64,000 nt of DNA from Lactobacillus kitasatonis DSM 16761 = JCM 1039 (GTDB lineage Bacteria > Bacillota > Bacilli > Lactobacillales > Lactobacillaceae). The stretch lies in contig NZ_BALU01000010.1 in the NCBI RefSeq assembly GCF_000615285.1, positions 28,274 through 92,273 of the forward strand, read 5' to 3'. Below are positions 27,399 to 36,660 of the stretch, in pieces (the first letter of the stretch is position 1; each line of letters opens with the position of its first letter). The translations under genes and the position numbers were made by a program. Under the pieces are notes generated by a model. It saw only the letters and a list, made by a program, of their open reading frames with translations. It searched no databases and was not told the DNA's origin.

Positions 27399-27917
27399 AT
27401 GGCAGAGTTTTTTTATTATGATTACGTTACGATTGAGCCGTGGACTTATTTTTTAACGGCTTCAGAATTCGGTTTAACATATGTAGGGCTTAAAGGGGAT
27501 GAAACTGTTTCTCCTATTTTCAGTTTCTATCCTCACCGGATGCTCGTGCGTAATCCTAAAAGATTGGCACCATACGTTCAACAGCTAAAAGAATATTTTG
27601 CCGGAACGAGAAAAGAATTCGACGTTCCTATTGATATTTCTGAATTTGGTACTGAATTTCAACGAAGAGTTTTGCAAACAGTGCAACGTATTCCGTATGG
27701 AATGACTATCAGCTATGGGGATGTAGCAACTAGTTTACCTGATGCAAAATCTGCTCGTTCAGTGGAACATGCTGTTGCTCTCAATCCAGTGCTAATCTTT
27801 ATCCCCGACCATAGGGTTGTCTTGTCTAACTCCAAAGTGGGAACATATCGTTTAGGACAAAAAGAAAAAATTAGATTAATTAAACTAGAAAAGAGTCACT
27901 TGCATGTCAATTCTTAA
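27399..27917 (+). CDS. Alkyltransferase-like protein (MGMT fold, catalytic Cys replaced by Asp)
   Basis: A 172-aa protein of the O6-alkylguanine-DNA methyltransferase family: an N-terminal domain, then the helix-turn-helix FGTEFQRRVLQTVQRIPYGMTISYGDVA, NPVLIFIP and the active-site loop. The loop reads IPDHRVV instead of IPCHRVV (codon GAC at the Cys position, residue 137), so suicidal methyl transfer is impossible as read. Known alkyltransferase-like proteins have Trp or Ala here and flag O6-alkylguanine for nucleotide excision repair. The ATG at 27399 has GGTGG upstream; the ATG at 27384 does not. The 3' end overlaps the TerC gene by 14 bases. Confidence 0.85.
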   Translation: MAEFFYYDYVTIEPWTYFLTASEFGLTYVGLKGDETVSPIFSFYPHRMLVRNPKRLAPYVQQLKEYFAGTRKEFDVPIDISEFGTEFQRRVLQTVQRIPYGMTISYGDVATSLPDAKSARSVEHAVALNPVLIFIPDHRVVLSNSKVGTYRLGQKEKIRLIKLEKSHLHVNS

Positions 27918-28695
27918 ATTGTACGCGCCCTTTTTTGACGGCAATAACTGGTTGCACGTTTTAACAAGTGGCAAAGATTGTATGATCATTCTTACATTGA
28001 TCATCATGGAATGTCTGCTTTCAGTTGATAACGCTGTAGTATTAGCAGCTCAGACTCAGGTGTTGCCTACTAAATCTGAAAAGGAAAAATCCTTAATTTA
28101 TGGACTTTGGGGAGCTTACCTTTTTAGATTCATCGTTATCGGGATTGGTACTTACTTGATCAACTTTTGGGAGATCAAATTAGCTGGTAGTATTTATTTG
28201 TTCTACCTATCATTCAAGTTCTTCTATGATCAGCGCCACCCTAAGCAAGCAGCTGAACACGAAAAAGAAAAGGAAGAGCGTGAAGAAGCACGTCATAAAG
28301 GAAAGAAAAAGAAGAAAAAACACGTCCTTTCTCTTTTCTGGCGGACAGTTATTTCGATTGAATCAATGGACATCGTCTTTTCAATCGACTCCGTTCTTGC
28401 AGCTTTGGCTATTTCTGATAACCCAGTAGTTGTTCTGATTGGTGGAATGATCGGTATCCTTTGCATGAGAGGTGTGGCCGAGATCATCATCAAATTGATG
28501 GACATTATTCCGGAATTGCAGCCAATGGCTTATGTTTTGATTGCGATTATTGCATTGAAATTGTTGCTTGCTTTGCCACCACTAAGATGGGAAATGCCTA
28601 ATACAGCATTCGCAATTCTCGTCTTTGCAATTTTAGGTATAACCATTATTTTCCACTTCTGGCGCATCAGAAAGCATGGACATAAACATTTATAG
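27904..28695 (+). CDS. TerC-family integral membrane protein
   Basis: A 263-aa protein with about seven membrane helices. The two conserved acidic membrane motifs ECLLSVDNAVVLA (near 36-48) and SIESMDIVFSIDSVLAA are intact, and a highly charged Lys/Glu loop (about 110-140) lies between. TerC proteins of the YkoY/MeeF type export manganese and help metallate secreted enzymes; tellurite resistance is the historical name. No yybP-ykoY manganese riboswitch lies upstream; translation is probably coupled to the overlapping upstream gene. Confidence 0.92.
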   Translation: MSILKLYAPFFDGNNWLHVLTSGKDCMIILTLIIMECLLSVDNAVVLAAQTQVLPTKSEKEKSLIYGLWGAYLFRFIVIGIGTYLINFWEIKLAGSIYLFYLSFKFFYDQRHPKQAAEHEKEKEEREEARHKGKKKKKKHVLSLFWRTVISIESMDIVFSIDSVLAALAISDNPVVVLIGGMIGILCMRGVAEIIIKLMDIIPELQPMAYVLIAIIALKLLLALPPLRWEMPNTAFAILVFAILGITIIFHFWRIRKHGHKHL

Positions 28696-28699
28696 AAAG

Positions 28700-28732
28700 C
28701 AAAAAGCTTATCTCAATTGAGGTAAGTTTTTT
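28700..28732. terminator. Intrinsic terminator after the TerC gene
   Basis: CTTA-T-CTCAA pairs with TTGAG-G-TAAG, followed by TTTTTT. Confidence 0.75.
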
Positions 28733-28734
28733 AG

Positions 28735-29093
28735 TTACATTTTATTTTCAACATATTCCTTAAGTACAACTGCTTGATTATGTTCCCTATTTTTTGCTCC
28801 ATAAAGAAACAGAACATCGCCAGACTTTAACTTATTCTTTACTATCTCAATAAATTCAGGCGTGAAGTCATTTTCATCCAATTCCTTGATGTACTTTTCC
28901 TTAAACTCAAGGAATTTTTCATCTTCATGGTTAAACCATTTTCTTAATTCAGTTGTTGGGCCAATCTGCTTATCCCATTCACCAAGTCTGCCTTAACTTT
29001 ACTCATACCACGTGGCCACATCCGATCAACTAAAATTCGGTAGCCTTCGGGTTGTTCATGATCATAAATTCGTACTAATTTAATTTCCGTCAT
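28735..29093 (-). pseudogene. DUF488 family protein, frameshifted
   Basis: Translating the minus strand from the ATG at 29093 gives [20 protein letters not shown] and [13 protein letters not shown], then the frame slips. Restoring one base at 28982-28983 gives ...[12 protein letters not shown] and [14 protein letters not shown], and continues to ...SGDVLFLYGAKNREHNQAVV, the whole of a DUF488 protein of about 119 aa. MWPRG and LLYGAK-like motifs are typical. Function of the family is unknown. As in the other broken genes, one base of a short run is missing, so sequencing error is possible. Confidence 0.8.
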
Positions 29094-29160
29094 TTGAAAT
29101 TCCTCGCTTCTTTTTTTAGTGTATTACTAAAAGCAAAAATTAGAAACAACGAGGCACTTT

Positions 29161-29793
29161 ATGGATTACGCAGAATATTTTACTAACCGTCCCACTGACG
29201 AAATCACCCGTGATTTAATTGGACGACCACTCACTTTTAATAATAGAACAGAAAAACTTGGCGGCTATATCGTAGAGGCCGAAGCTTACATGGGAAAACT
29301 CGACCGTGCTGCCCACTCTTACGGTGGTCGCCGCAGTCCCTCTAACGAAGGCCTTTATCGCACTGGCGGCACCATTTATATTTATGCTCAACGACAATAC
29401 TTTTTCTTCGATGTTTCCTGCCAAAAAGAAAATGAGCCACAAGGAGTTTTGATTCGCGCAATTGATCCTGTTTGGGGCATTGATACTATGGTTAAAAACA
29501 GAAATGGTAAAAGCGGAGTTCTCCTCACCAACGGTCCTGCTAAAATGATGCAAGCTTTTGGTATCCACGATAAAAACTGGAATCTACATTTTCTTTCAGA
29601 TTCGCCATTTATCATCGATTTAGACGATAATCATAAACGTATTGCCCAGGAAATAATCGCAGATAAACGCGTCGGGATTAATCAATCTGATCCTGTCTGG
29701 GCTAACAAGAAATTACGTTTTTACGTTGCTGGTAATCCTTACGTTTCAGATATGAAAAAAAGAGATTGCGCTTACAGCAACGGTTGGGCTTGA
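29161..29793 (+). CDS. DNA-3-methyladenine glycosylase (AAG/MPG family)
   Basis: A 210-aa monofunctional glycosylase excising alkylated purines. IVEAEAYMG carries the catalytic Glu (E41, equal to human AAG E125) and the following Tyr; AAHSYGG contains the conserved His; GTIYIYAQRQYFFFDVSC and GVLIRAIDP form the rest of the pocket. Length fits bacterial AAG. GAGG lies 6-7 bases before the ATG. Together with the alkyltransferase-like protein 1.2 kb upstream it suggests a local alkylation-repair theme. Confidence 0.92.
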   Translation: MDYAEYFTNRPTDEITRDLIGRPLTFNNRTEKLGGYIVEAEAYMGKLDRAAHSYGGRRSPSNEGLYRTGGTIYIYAQRQYFFFDVSCQKENEPQGVLIRAIDPVWGIDTMVKNRNGKSGVLLTNGPAKMMQAFGIHDKNWNLHFLSDSPFIIDLDDNHKRIAQEIIADKRVGINQSDPVWANKKLRFYVAGNPYVSDMKKRDCAYSNGWA

Positions 29794-29844
29794 CAAACTT
29801 TCATTTTTCTTTTAATCTTTTTATCAGTTAAATAATTTTCCAAT

Positions 29845-30008
29845 GCAATAGAGGTTGCGACAACCACAAGATAATTCAGAGTCCGCGAAGACAATGAAGG
29901 TTATCTTAGGCTGCCGCCGAAATGGATTTAACATTCGCGTGTTGATCTGTTGGGCTATAGAACAATATTCTATAGACTGTCCTGGTTAGTCCCCAGGGAG
30001 CGCTATAA
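29845..30008 (+). ncRNA. Lysine riboswitch (L box)
   Basis: The leader shows the L-box pattern: P1 5' strand ATAG-AGGTTGCG (from 29848), AGAGTCCGCGAAG, AGGCTGCCGCCGAAATGG, a perfect arm CTATAGAA-CAATAT-TCTATAG, CTGTCCTGG, and the conserved 3' GGGAGCGCTAT whose CTAT (30003-30006) closes P1. An intrinsic terminator follows at 30037-30067, before the transporter start. High lysine would therefore favour termination and lower uptake. The 330-bp gap between 29794 and 30123 is fully explained by this leader. Confidence 0.92.
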
Positions 30009-30036
30009 GATTTGGTTTAAATACTGATGATTATGA

Positions 30037-30067
30037 CCCTCGTTTGTTTTGGCAAACGAGGGTTTTA
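30037..30067 (+). terminator. Regulated terminator of the lysine riboswitch
   Basis: CCCTCGTTTG pairs perfectly with CAAACGAGGG around TTTTGG, followed by TTTTA. It stands 57 bases before the transporter start. Confidence 0.9.
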
Positions 30068-30123
30068 TTTACGCTTTATTGTATTGGCTTTATGTTAAAA
30101 CTATTTTTTCGGAGGTTTTACAA

Positions 30124-31737
30124 TTGAAGTCAAGATTTAGATGGATCACTGCATTACTTACAGTGCTCCTCAGTATATTTATCGGTTTCAGCTTTAGTAG
30201 TAATTCGACTCAAGCTGCTAAAAAAGATTCCGGCACATTAAAGATCGGTATGGAAGCTAACTACCCACCATATAACTGGACTCAACCAACCAAAACTAAT
30301 GGTGCGGTTCATATCGATGGTTCTAACTCATACGCTAACGGTTATGATGTTCAAATTGCCAAGATCATTGGTAAGAGACTTCATAAAAAGGTTATCGTTG
30401 AAAAGACCCAATGGGATGGACTTTTACCAGCTTTAACTTCAGGCAAAATTGACTTGATCATTGCTGGTATGTCACCTACTCCTGAAAGACGTAAGGCCAT
30501 CAACTTCTCAGAACCTTACCGTAAGAGTACTTTCGTTGTTATCACTAACAAGGCAAGCAAGTACTCAAATGCTAAGAAATTAACTGACTTTAAAGGTGCT
30601 AAGTTAACCGCTCAACAAGGTACTTTGCACTACAACTTAATCAAGCAATTAAAGGGTGCTAAGCGTCAACCTGCGATGCGTGACTTCTCAGCTATGCGTC
30701 AAAGTTTAGCTTCAGGCACTATCGACGGTTACGTTGCCGAAGACATCGAATTTGAAAGTTACCACAACGTTAACCCTAACATCGTTGCCATTAACTTGAA
30801 CAAGATGGCCGGCTTCAAGGTTGACCACGACGATTCCGTTACTAGTATCGGTGTCAAGAAAGGCAACACTAAACTTTTAAACGAAGTTAACGCTACTTTG
30901 AGAACTATTTCTAACAAAAAGCGTGATCAATTAATGGCACAAGCCGTTAAGGAACAACCTAAGGCTGGTAACCAAACTAAGAAGGAAAACTGGCTTGTTA
31001 CTACCTGGAAGCAATACGGTGGCATGATCATGTCAGGTATCGGCATGACTTTGCTCTTAGCTTTAGTTGGTACTATCGTTGGTTTCTTCATCGGTTTGCT
31101 CGTTGGTATCGTTCGTACTATTCCAACACCTACTACTCGCGGCAAGCGCTGGGCATTAAACTTTGTTAAGTGGTTATTATCAGTTTATGTTGAAATCTTC
31201 CGTGGTACTCCAATGATGGTTCAGGCAGCCGTAATTTACTACGGTATTGCTCAATTCTGGCACTTGAACTTGAACAGAACCGTTGCCGCTTTGATCATTG
31301 TTTCCATCAACACTGGTGCCTACTTGGCCGAAGTTATCCGTGGTGGTATTATTTCAACTCCAGAAGGTCAATTCGAAGCAGCTAGTGCACTTGGTATGAC
31401 CCACAACCAAAGAATGTGGCATATCATCTTGCCTCAAGCTATTAGAAACTGTTTACCATCAATCACCAACGAATTTATCGTTAACATCAAGGATACTTCA
31501 GTATTGAGTATCATCTCAGTTTCTGAATTGTTCTTCGTTGGTACTACTATTGCCAGTCAATCATTCAAGTTCTTCCCAACTTACTTAATGATTTCAGCAA
31601 TCTACTTGATTTTGACCTTTACTATTACTAGAATCTTCAACTTCATTGAAAAGAGACTCGAAGGTAACAAGAATTACAACTTGATGGCTAACCAAGTTCA
31701 AGTTGGTACTCCAAAAGATGCGGAGGCAAACAATTAA
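30124..31737 (+). CDS. Fused substrate-binding protein/permease of a lysine-type ABC importer
   Basis: A 537-aa protein started at TTG 30124, with GGAGG 8 bases upstream. A longer frame starts inside the riboswitch terminator and is not credible. A signal segment (residues 5-32, ending TQA-AKK) precedes a type-3 solute-binding domain (about 38-280; [12 protein letters not shown] and [21 protein letters not shown]) and a permease domain (about 295-520; [22 protein letters not shown]). The lysine riboswitch upstream indicates lysine as substrate. The stop overlaps the ATPase start (TAATG). Confidence 0.93.
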   Translation: MKSRFRWITALLTVLLSIFIGFSFSSNSTQAAKKDSGTLKIGMEANYPPYNWTQPTKTNGAVHIDGSNSYANGYDVQIAKIIGKRLHKKVIVEKTQWDGLLPALTSGKIDLIIAGMSPTPERRKAINFSEPYRKSTFVVITNKASKYSNAKKLTDFKGAKLTAQQGTLHYNLIKQLKGAKRQPAMRDFSAMRQSLASGTIDGYVAEDIEFESYHNVNPNIVAINLNKMAGFKVDHDDSVTSIGVKKGNTKLLNEVNATLRTISNKKRDQLMAQAVKEQPKAGNQTKKENWLVTTWKQYGGMIMSGIGMTLLLALVGTIVGFFIGLLVGIVRTIPTPTTRGKRWALNFVKWLLSVYVEIFRGTPMMVQAAVIYYGIAQFWHLNLNRTVAALIIVSINTGAYLAEVIRGGIISTPEGQFEAASALGMTHNQRMWHIILPQAIRNCLPSITNEFIVNIKDTSVLSIISVSELFFVGTTIASQSFKFFPTYLMISAIYLILTFTITRIFNFIEKRLEGNKNYNLMANQVQVGTPKDAEANN

Positions 31738-32492
31738 TGACTGAATCAAACGAAGTAATTTTAAGTTTAAAGCATATGCAAAAGTCCTATGGGGCTCACA
31801 AGGTATTGAAGGACATTTCTTTCGATATCAACAAAGGCGAGATCGTGACCATCATTGGTCCTTCCGGTGGTGGTAAGTCTACTACCCTTCGCTGCATCAA
31901 CTTGCTCGAAGAACCTACTGGTGGCGAGATCGATTTCCACGGTGAAAATATTTTGGCACCTGGTTACAACCGTAATGCCTTTAGATCTAAGGTCGGCATG
32001 GTATTCCAGCAATTCGACTTATTCGAAAACAAGAATGTTTTGGAAAACTGCATGATCGGCCAAGAATTGGTCCTCAAGCGTTCAAAAGACGAAGCACGTA
32101 AGATTGCTATGGAGAACCTTAAAAAGGTTGGTATGGATCCATTTATCAAGGCTAAACCACAACAATTATCTGGTGGTCAACAACAGCGTGTTGCTATTGC
32201 CCGTGCGATTTCAATGAATCCAGAAGTTTTATTGTTCGACGAACCAACTAGTGCCCTTGACCCAGAAATGGTTGGCGAAGTACTAGACGTTATGCAAAAG
32301 CTTGCTACAACCGGTTTGACGATGGTGATCGTTACCCACGAAATGGGCTTTGCCAAGAGCATTTCAGACCGTGTATTGTTCATCAGTGACGGTATCATTA
32401 CTGAACAAGGTTCACCTGATCAAATCTTTGATCATCCAAAGAACGAAAAGACACAAAAGTTCCTGAGTAACTTCAGAAAAATGGACTTTTAA
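31737..32492 (+). CDS. Lysine-type amino-acid ABC transporter ATP-binding protein
   Basis: A 251-aa ATPase. Walker [12 protein letters not shown]-loop [10 protein letters not shown], signature [19 protein letters not shown], Walker [15 protein letters not shown] and the switch His in VIVTHEMGF are intact. GGAGG lies upstream inside the permease gene and the start overlaps its stop by one base, so the two are coupled and both under the lysine riboswitch. It is a paralog of the ATPase at 12.9-13.7 kb. Confidence 0.94.
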   Translation: MTESNEVILSLKHMQKSYGAHKVLKDISFDINKGEIVTIIGPSGGGKSTTLRCINLLEEPTGGEIDFHGENILAPGYNRNAFRSKVGMVFQQFDLFENKNVLENCMIGQELVLKRSKDEARKIAMENLKKVGMDPFIKAKPQQLSGGQQQRVAIARAISMNPEVLLFDEPTSALDPEMVGEVLDVMQKLATTGLTMVIVTHEMGFAKSISDRVLFISDGIITEQGSPDQIFDHPKNEKTQKFLSNFRKMDF

Positions 32493-32498
32493 AATTTT

Positions 32499-32535
32499 AA
32501 AAGCAGAGAAGTTTGATTACTTCTCTGCTTTTTTA
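32499..32535 (+). terminator. Intrinsic terminator of the lysine transporter operon
   Basis: AAAGCAGAGAAGT pairs with ACTTCTCTGCTTT around TTGATT, then TTTT. Confidence 0.92.
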
Positions 32536-32572
32536 GTTTATAATTAATAAAAAATTAATTGGAGGAATATTT

Positions 32573-33505
32573 ATGAATGAAAGAGTGTATTACTTCGTCA
32601 AATCGTATGATGAAGATTTACCAAAACCACCCGCAGAAAGTTTTAGTCAAATTTTAAACGAAACCTACTTGCATCCCTTCGATTGGAGCGCAAGAACCAC
32701 TCGTAAGTCCTACTGGTGGAGCGTCTTAACCAACTTCATTATTGCCATTTTAGCTATTGTAGTTGGCTTCTATGCTTTCAATGAAGGCCTTAATCCAGGT
32801 ATCAGAGTAATCGACGCTGTGGTTGCGATTGCTATCTATGTCTGGGTATTTCTAGCTGGCCTTGGTCAAATGATCCGTCGTTTGCATGACGTTGGCTACA
32901 GCGGCTACTGGTACTGGGCTACCTTCACTGGTTATGGCACAATGTTTATGTTTTACTTAGCACTTCAACCATCTGTCCAACACAAGGTTAAATGGGGCAA
33001 GTACTTGTTCAGCGATCAAGATTATCCTGAGGGCGGCGCAAAAAGTAATGTTCCTATACCAACTATTGGTCAAATCTTGAAGGAACACTTCTTTGACTGC
33101 TTCAAGTGGGATGCTAGATCTACTAGAACCTCATTCTGGGTAGGTACTGCAATTAGCCAAGTTATCATGACAATCGGCGTATTTGCTTGTTACCTACTCG
33201 CTTTCATGCTTTTAGCTCCTTTCAGCGTTATTGAATTTGATTCTGGCGATGCCAAGGTAATCGGTGTAATCTTCATCACTTTTATTATTTTCTTTATTGC
33301 AGCAGCTATTTGGGCCTTTTTAGCACAATTAGGTCACACTGTTCGTCGTCTGCACGACGCAGGCTTTAACGGTGGTTGGTGGTGGCTGGGCGTAATTCCT
33401 TACGTTGGTCAACTGTTGCTAGCATTCTTGCTCTTCCACCCTACTGTTCAAAATGAAGTTAAATGGGACAAATATTTATTTGAGCCAGAAGATCGAATTA
33501 GATAG
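32573..33505 (+). CDS. Tandem DUF805 membrane protein
   Basis: A 310-aa membrane protein made of two DUF805 units. Each starts with a FDWSART/FKWDARS segment followed by two or three helices and a RRLHDVGYSGYWYW or RRLHDAGFNGGWWW signature (about residues 101 and 257). Both end with a similar P-VQ-x-VKWxKYLF stretch, so the gene arose by internal duplication; most family members have one unit. Function unknown. GGAGG precedes the ATG. Confidence 0.88.
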   Translation: MNERVYYFVKSYDEDLPKPPAESFSQILNETYLHPFDWSARTTRKSYWWSVLTNFIIAILAIVVGFYAFNEGLNPGIRVIDAVVAIAIYVWVFLAGLGQMIRRLHDVGYSGYWYWATFTGYGTMFMFYLALQPSVQHKVKWGKYLFSDQDYPEGGAKSNVPIPTIGQILKEHFFDCFKWDARSTRTSFWVGTAISQVIMTIGVFACYLLAFMLLAPFSVIEFDSGDAKVIGVIFITFIIFFIAAAIWAFLAQLGHTVRRLHDAGFNGGWWWLGVIPYVGQLLLAFLLFHPTVQNEVKWDKYLFEPEDRIR

Positions 33506-33514
33506 ATCGAAATT

Positions 33515-33550
33515 AAAAAGATCATTCCTATATGGGGATGATCTTTTTAA
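33515..33550. terminator. Bidirectional intrinsic terminator
   Basis: AAAAAGATCAT-T-CC pairs with GG-G-GATGATCTTTTT; it ends the DUF805 gene and faces the convergent HNH gene. Confidence 0.85.
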
Positions 33551-33603
33551 AACTCATTTTTTATTTTGAATTGAGTTTACAAAAAATAGCGCTTTTTTAC
33601 GTT

Positions 33604-34518
33604 TTAAATAATATCCTTATTTTCCTTAATGCGAGCTAATCTCCAGCCCGTATCAAAATACGTCTTGCGCGTTTGACGCAAATCATCATAATCACTTTGT
33701 AAACTATCAATGGCATCCTGTAAGCTCTTATTTTGCTTTCTAATCGCATTTAGCTCAGGATCATTGATCACGCCCTTAAGATGTACTTGAGCCGCTAAAT
33801 AGCGCCGACGATGCTCAAATTCTTCTCTCAAAGTACCCAGTGCATCTTCATACTTAACTAGCTTTTTATTGATCTCAGAAATTTGATCATTCAGTTGAAT
33901 AAACAACTTATAAGGCATATCCGACTTAATTCGATTGCATTCCGCACAAGCTAAAGTTAAATTATCTAAGCTGTTGTTGTGACTAAGAGAAACAGGATCC
34001 TTATGATCTACGCTGCGGCCACGTCTGCCGCAATATTGGCAGCGGTATTTATACTTGGCCCGAATGCGTTCACGATCAATAAAATCAACTTCGTTTAACT
34101 GGAAATTGATCTCCAAATCCATTTCTTTTAAATTTTGCTCAAAAGTTACGCCTTGGTTAGGCACATAATTAAGCTTGCCATCTTCGCTTTTAATTACCGC
34201 CAAATTCAAATCAGACCTTTTAATCTGTTGGCGGGCGATTTCATTGCCATCATAATCTTGTAAAAAGGCCTCGTATTTTTTACGGTCCTTTTTATTTTTC
34301 ACAATAAAACCTGATTGATCTTGTTTCTTTGCACCGACAAACGTGTAAAGCAAGCTTTGAGCAAAAGTTGCGACCGCATCATTTGCGTAATCTTCCGGAT
34401 TCAGGTTGCGCGTGATACAAATGTCGCAAATACTGGTCAACTTAGGATTCATTAACCCCTCTTGCTTAAAATGCAAAGAGTCCATGCGCAGCCCGCATGA
34501 ACTACATTGAAATTTCAC
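33604..34518 (-). CDS. HNH endonuclease-family protein with N-terminal zinc ribbon
   Basis: A 304-aa protein. Residues 5-35 carry CxxC and CxxC pairs (CSSC, CDIC) resembling a zinc ribbon. The HNH motif lies at about 160-205: CQYCGRRGRSVDHKDPVSLS, NNSLDNLTLACAECN, with the zinc Cys pairs and catalytic HN intact. Residues 215-290 form a predicted coiled coil. No integrase or restriction partner is adjacent, so it may be a housekeeping or defence nuclease of unknown target. The ATG directly follows the stop of the HD-domain gene, so the two are cotranscribed. Confidence 0.82.
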   Translation of the reverse strand: MKFQCSSCGLRMDSLHFKQEGLMNPKLTSICDICITRNLNPEDYANDAVATFAQSLLYTFVGAKKQDQSGFIVKNKKDRKKYEAFLQDYDGNEIARQQIKRSDLNLAVIKSEDGKLNYVPNQGVTFEQNLKEMDLEINFQLNEVDFIDRERIRAKYKYRCQYCGRRGRSVDHKDPVSLSHNNSLDNLTLACAECNRIKSDMPYKLFIQLNDQISEINKKLVKYEDALGTLREEFEHRRRYLAAQVHLKGVINDPELNAIRKQNKSLQDAIDSLQSDYDDLRQTRKTYFDTGWRLARIKENKDII

Positions 34519-35163
34519 CTAATCATCCCCTAACAATAGAATGCTAAAAGCTATTCGTTGCATCTTATCCTTTCCCGCGAAATCACCTTTAAAAAGATCT
34601 GGCAAAATTTTCTTAATAAAGTATTGTACGCAAACTAAATCGTCGAACTTCTTGATCGTTTCAAGACTTTCCTTGAACATTTGCATATAAACCGGGTTCG
34701 GATTACCTAATTCGATTTCTCCATAAGCTTCATATAACAAATCTAATTTATCACAGATTGATAAAATTTTACCCTCTAAAGTATCATCTTTGCCTTCTGA
34801 GAGACGTTTAGTATAAATTTCTTGAAATTCTTCTGGAATCTCATCCTTAATGAACTTGGTGGTCATTGTTTCTTCAACGTCACCAATCATCTTTCTAAGT
34901 TGAGGAGTAGCGTATTTAACTGGTGTCTTAATATCACCGATGAAACGTTCAGTATAATCGTGATTCAAACTCTTTTCGTAAAGGGCCTTCCAATTGATCT
35001 TCTTATTGCCGTGAACTTCTTCGATATCACCCATCATTTGTGCGAGTTCAGCTGTTCTGAAGCAGTGATCAGCTACTGAGTGGTGGTGGTACTTGAAGTA
35101 ACCTGGTGCGCGATCGATTGACTCTAAACTGTTAAAACCTTGAATGTATGCATTTAATCCCAT
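34519..35163 (-). CDS. HD-domain phosphohydrolase (YfbR-like)
   Basis: A 214-aa protein of the HD superfamily: HHHSVADHCFRTAELA supplies the first His, NHDYTERFIGDI the HD pair, and LSICDKLDLLYEAYGE the later Asp. The layout resembles YfbR 5'-deoxynucleotidases, which dephosphorylate dNMPs. The ribosome site AGAGGAGG is strong. Operon with the HNH protein (no spacing). Confidence 0.85.
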   Translation of the reverse strand: MGLNAYIQGFNSLESIDRAPGYFKYHHHSVADHCFRTAELAQMMGDIEEVHGNKKINWKALYEKSLNHDYTERFIGDIKTPVKYATPQLRKMIGDVEETMTTKFIKDEIPEEFQEIYTKRLSEGKDDTLEGKILSICDKLDLLYEAYGEIELGNPNPVYMQMFKESLETIKKFDDLVCVQYFIKKILPDLFKGDFAGKDKMQRIAFSILLLGDD

Positions 35164-35386
35164 TTTTTGTCCTCCTCTTAAAAATTTATTGCTAAAAATG
35201 TTTAAAAATTTTTACTATGTTAACAAAAATCAAAATGAGTTGCAAATATAGCTGGATTTTGGCAGTATTGTTTGTGTTTTATATAAAGTATTTCTCTTGA
35301 CAGATAATAATTAATAACGTATCTTTTAGATAATTAATAATTATTTAGTTTCATCAATATTTGTTCTTGTTTTATGGAGGGGATCA

Positions 35387-36606
35387 ATGATAAAAACTAG
35401 AAATAGATACGTTATCGCCTCAGCCGGGATCACACTGCATTTAATGATCGGCGGCGTCTATGCCTGGAGCGTTTTTACCGGTCCGATTGTTAAACAAACA
35501 GGTTGGGCAGAAACCTCCGTTTCTTTTGCCTTTAGTTTAGCTATTTTCTTTTTAGGGATGTCAGCAGCCTTTATGGGACGTTTAGTTGAAAAGTTCGGAC
35601 CCACAATCACTGGTACAATTTCTAGTGTTTGTTACGGTTTGGGTGTCTTTTTAACTGGGATTGCAATTAGCAACCAACAACTATGGCTACTTTACTTAGC
35701 TTATGGTGTAATCGGCGGATTAGGCCTTGGAGCAGGTTACGTAACTCCTGTTTCTACAATCATCCGCTGGTTTCCGGACAAGCGTGGCCTAGCTACCGGT
35801 TTAGCATCATGGGCTTTGGCTTTGCGGCTTTATTGACGGGTCCAATTGCTCAAACTCTAATGGCAAGTTTTGGTGTTTCCAGAACCTTTTATATTTTAGG
35901 TATCTTTTATTTTCTGGTCATGATTATAGCTGCCCAATTTATTAAAAAACCGCGTCAAAATGAATTGCCAAAAGCAGTGATCAAAAAAGCAAGTCATTTC
36001 AGCCTAACTGGTCAAAACATGACAGCTAACGAAGCAGTCAGAACCCCAATGTTTTGGTCATTATGGTTCATGTTTTTCATCAATATCACTACCGGTATTG
36101 CCCTAGTGTCTGCCGCTTCGCCAATGGCACAGTCGATGACAAACATGACAGCAAATACCGCTGCCATAATGGTCGGTATCCTAGGTTTATTCAACGGTTT
36201 TGGTCGTTTAATTTGGGCAACTTTATCAGACTATATTGGTAGGCCTAGAACTTACAGCGCCATCTTTATTTTGGATATCGCCATGTTAATCACCTTAATC
36301 TTGTGCAAAGTACCCGTGATTTTTGCTCTTGCCCTTTGCCTACTCTTATCATGTTACGGTGCTGGCTTTTCAGTAATTCCAGTATATTTAGGCGACGTTT
36401 TTGGTACTCGTGAATTAGGAGCAATTCATGGATATGTCTTAACGGCATGGGCCGCAGCGGGAATGGTAGGTCCAATTTTGTTATCCTACACTCACCAAAT
36501 ACTGCACAACTACTTTGTGACCCTAGTCGTCTTCATCGTCATCGATCTTTTAGCTCTAATTGTTTCCCTAGCTTTGCAACGAGCATTTGCCGGGATGCAA
36601 GAATAA
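35387..36606 (+). pseudogene. MFS transporter, oxalate/formate-antiporter (OFA) type, frameshifted
   Basis: Adding one A at 35806 (AA read as A) joins two frames into about 406 aa: ...KRGLATGLA-IMGFGFAALLTGP.... The N-terminus (GITLHLMIGGVYAWSVFTGP) and GLGLGAGYVTPVSTIIRWFPDKRGLATG are classic OFA motifs, and twelve helices can be placed. The substrate is probably a small carboxylate, but OFA proteins vary. The ribosome site TGGAGGGG is strong. The single missing base could be a sequence error. Confidence 0.85.
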
Positions 36607-36627
36607 GTGAATAAATAAAAACAAAAA

Positions 36628-36660
36628 TAAAAAAAGTCCCACTTTTGTGGGATTTTTTTA
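36628..36660. terminator. Bidirectional intrinsic terminator
   Basis: AAAAAGTCCCAC-TTTT-GTGGGATTTTT hairpin between the convergent MFS and GH8 genes, with A- and T-runs on either side. Confidence 0.88.

Noticed and set aside
30049..30123. Upstream start for the lysine transporter (long open frame)
   Set aside because: It begins inside the riboswitch terminator hairpin; the TTG at 30124 has GGAGG at proper spacing and is followed by a signal peptide.
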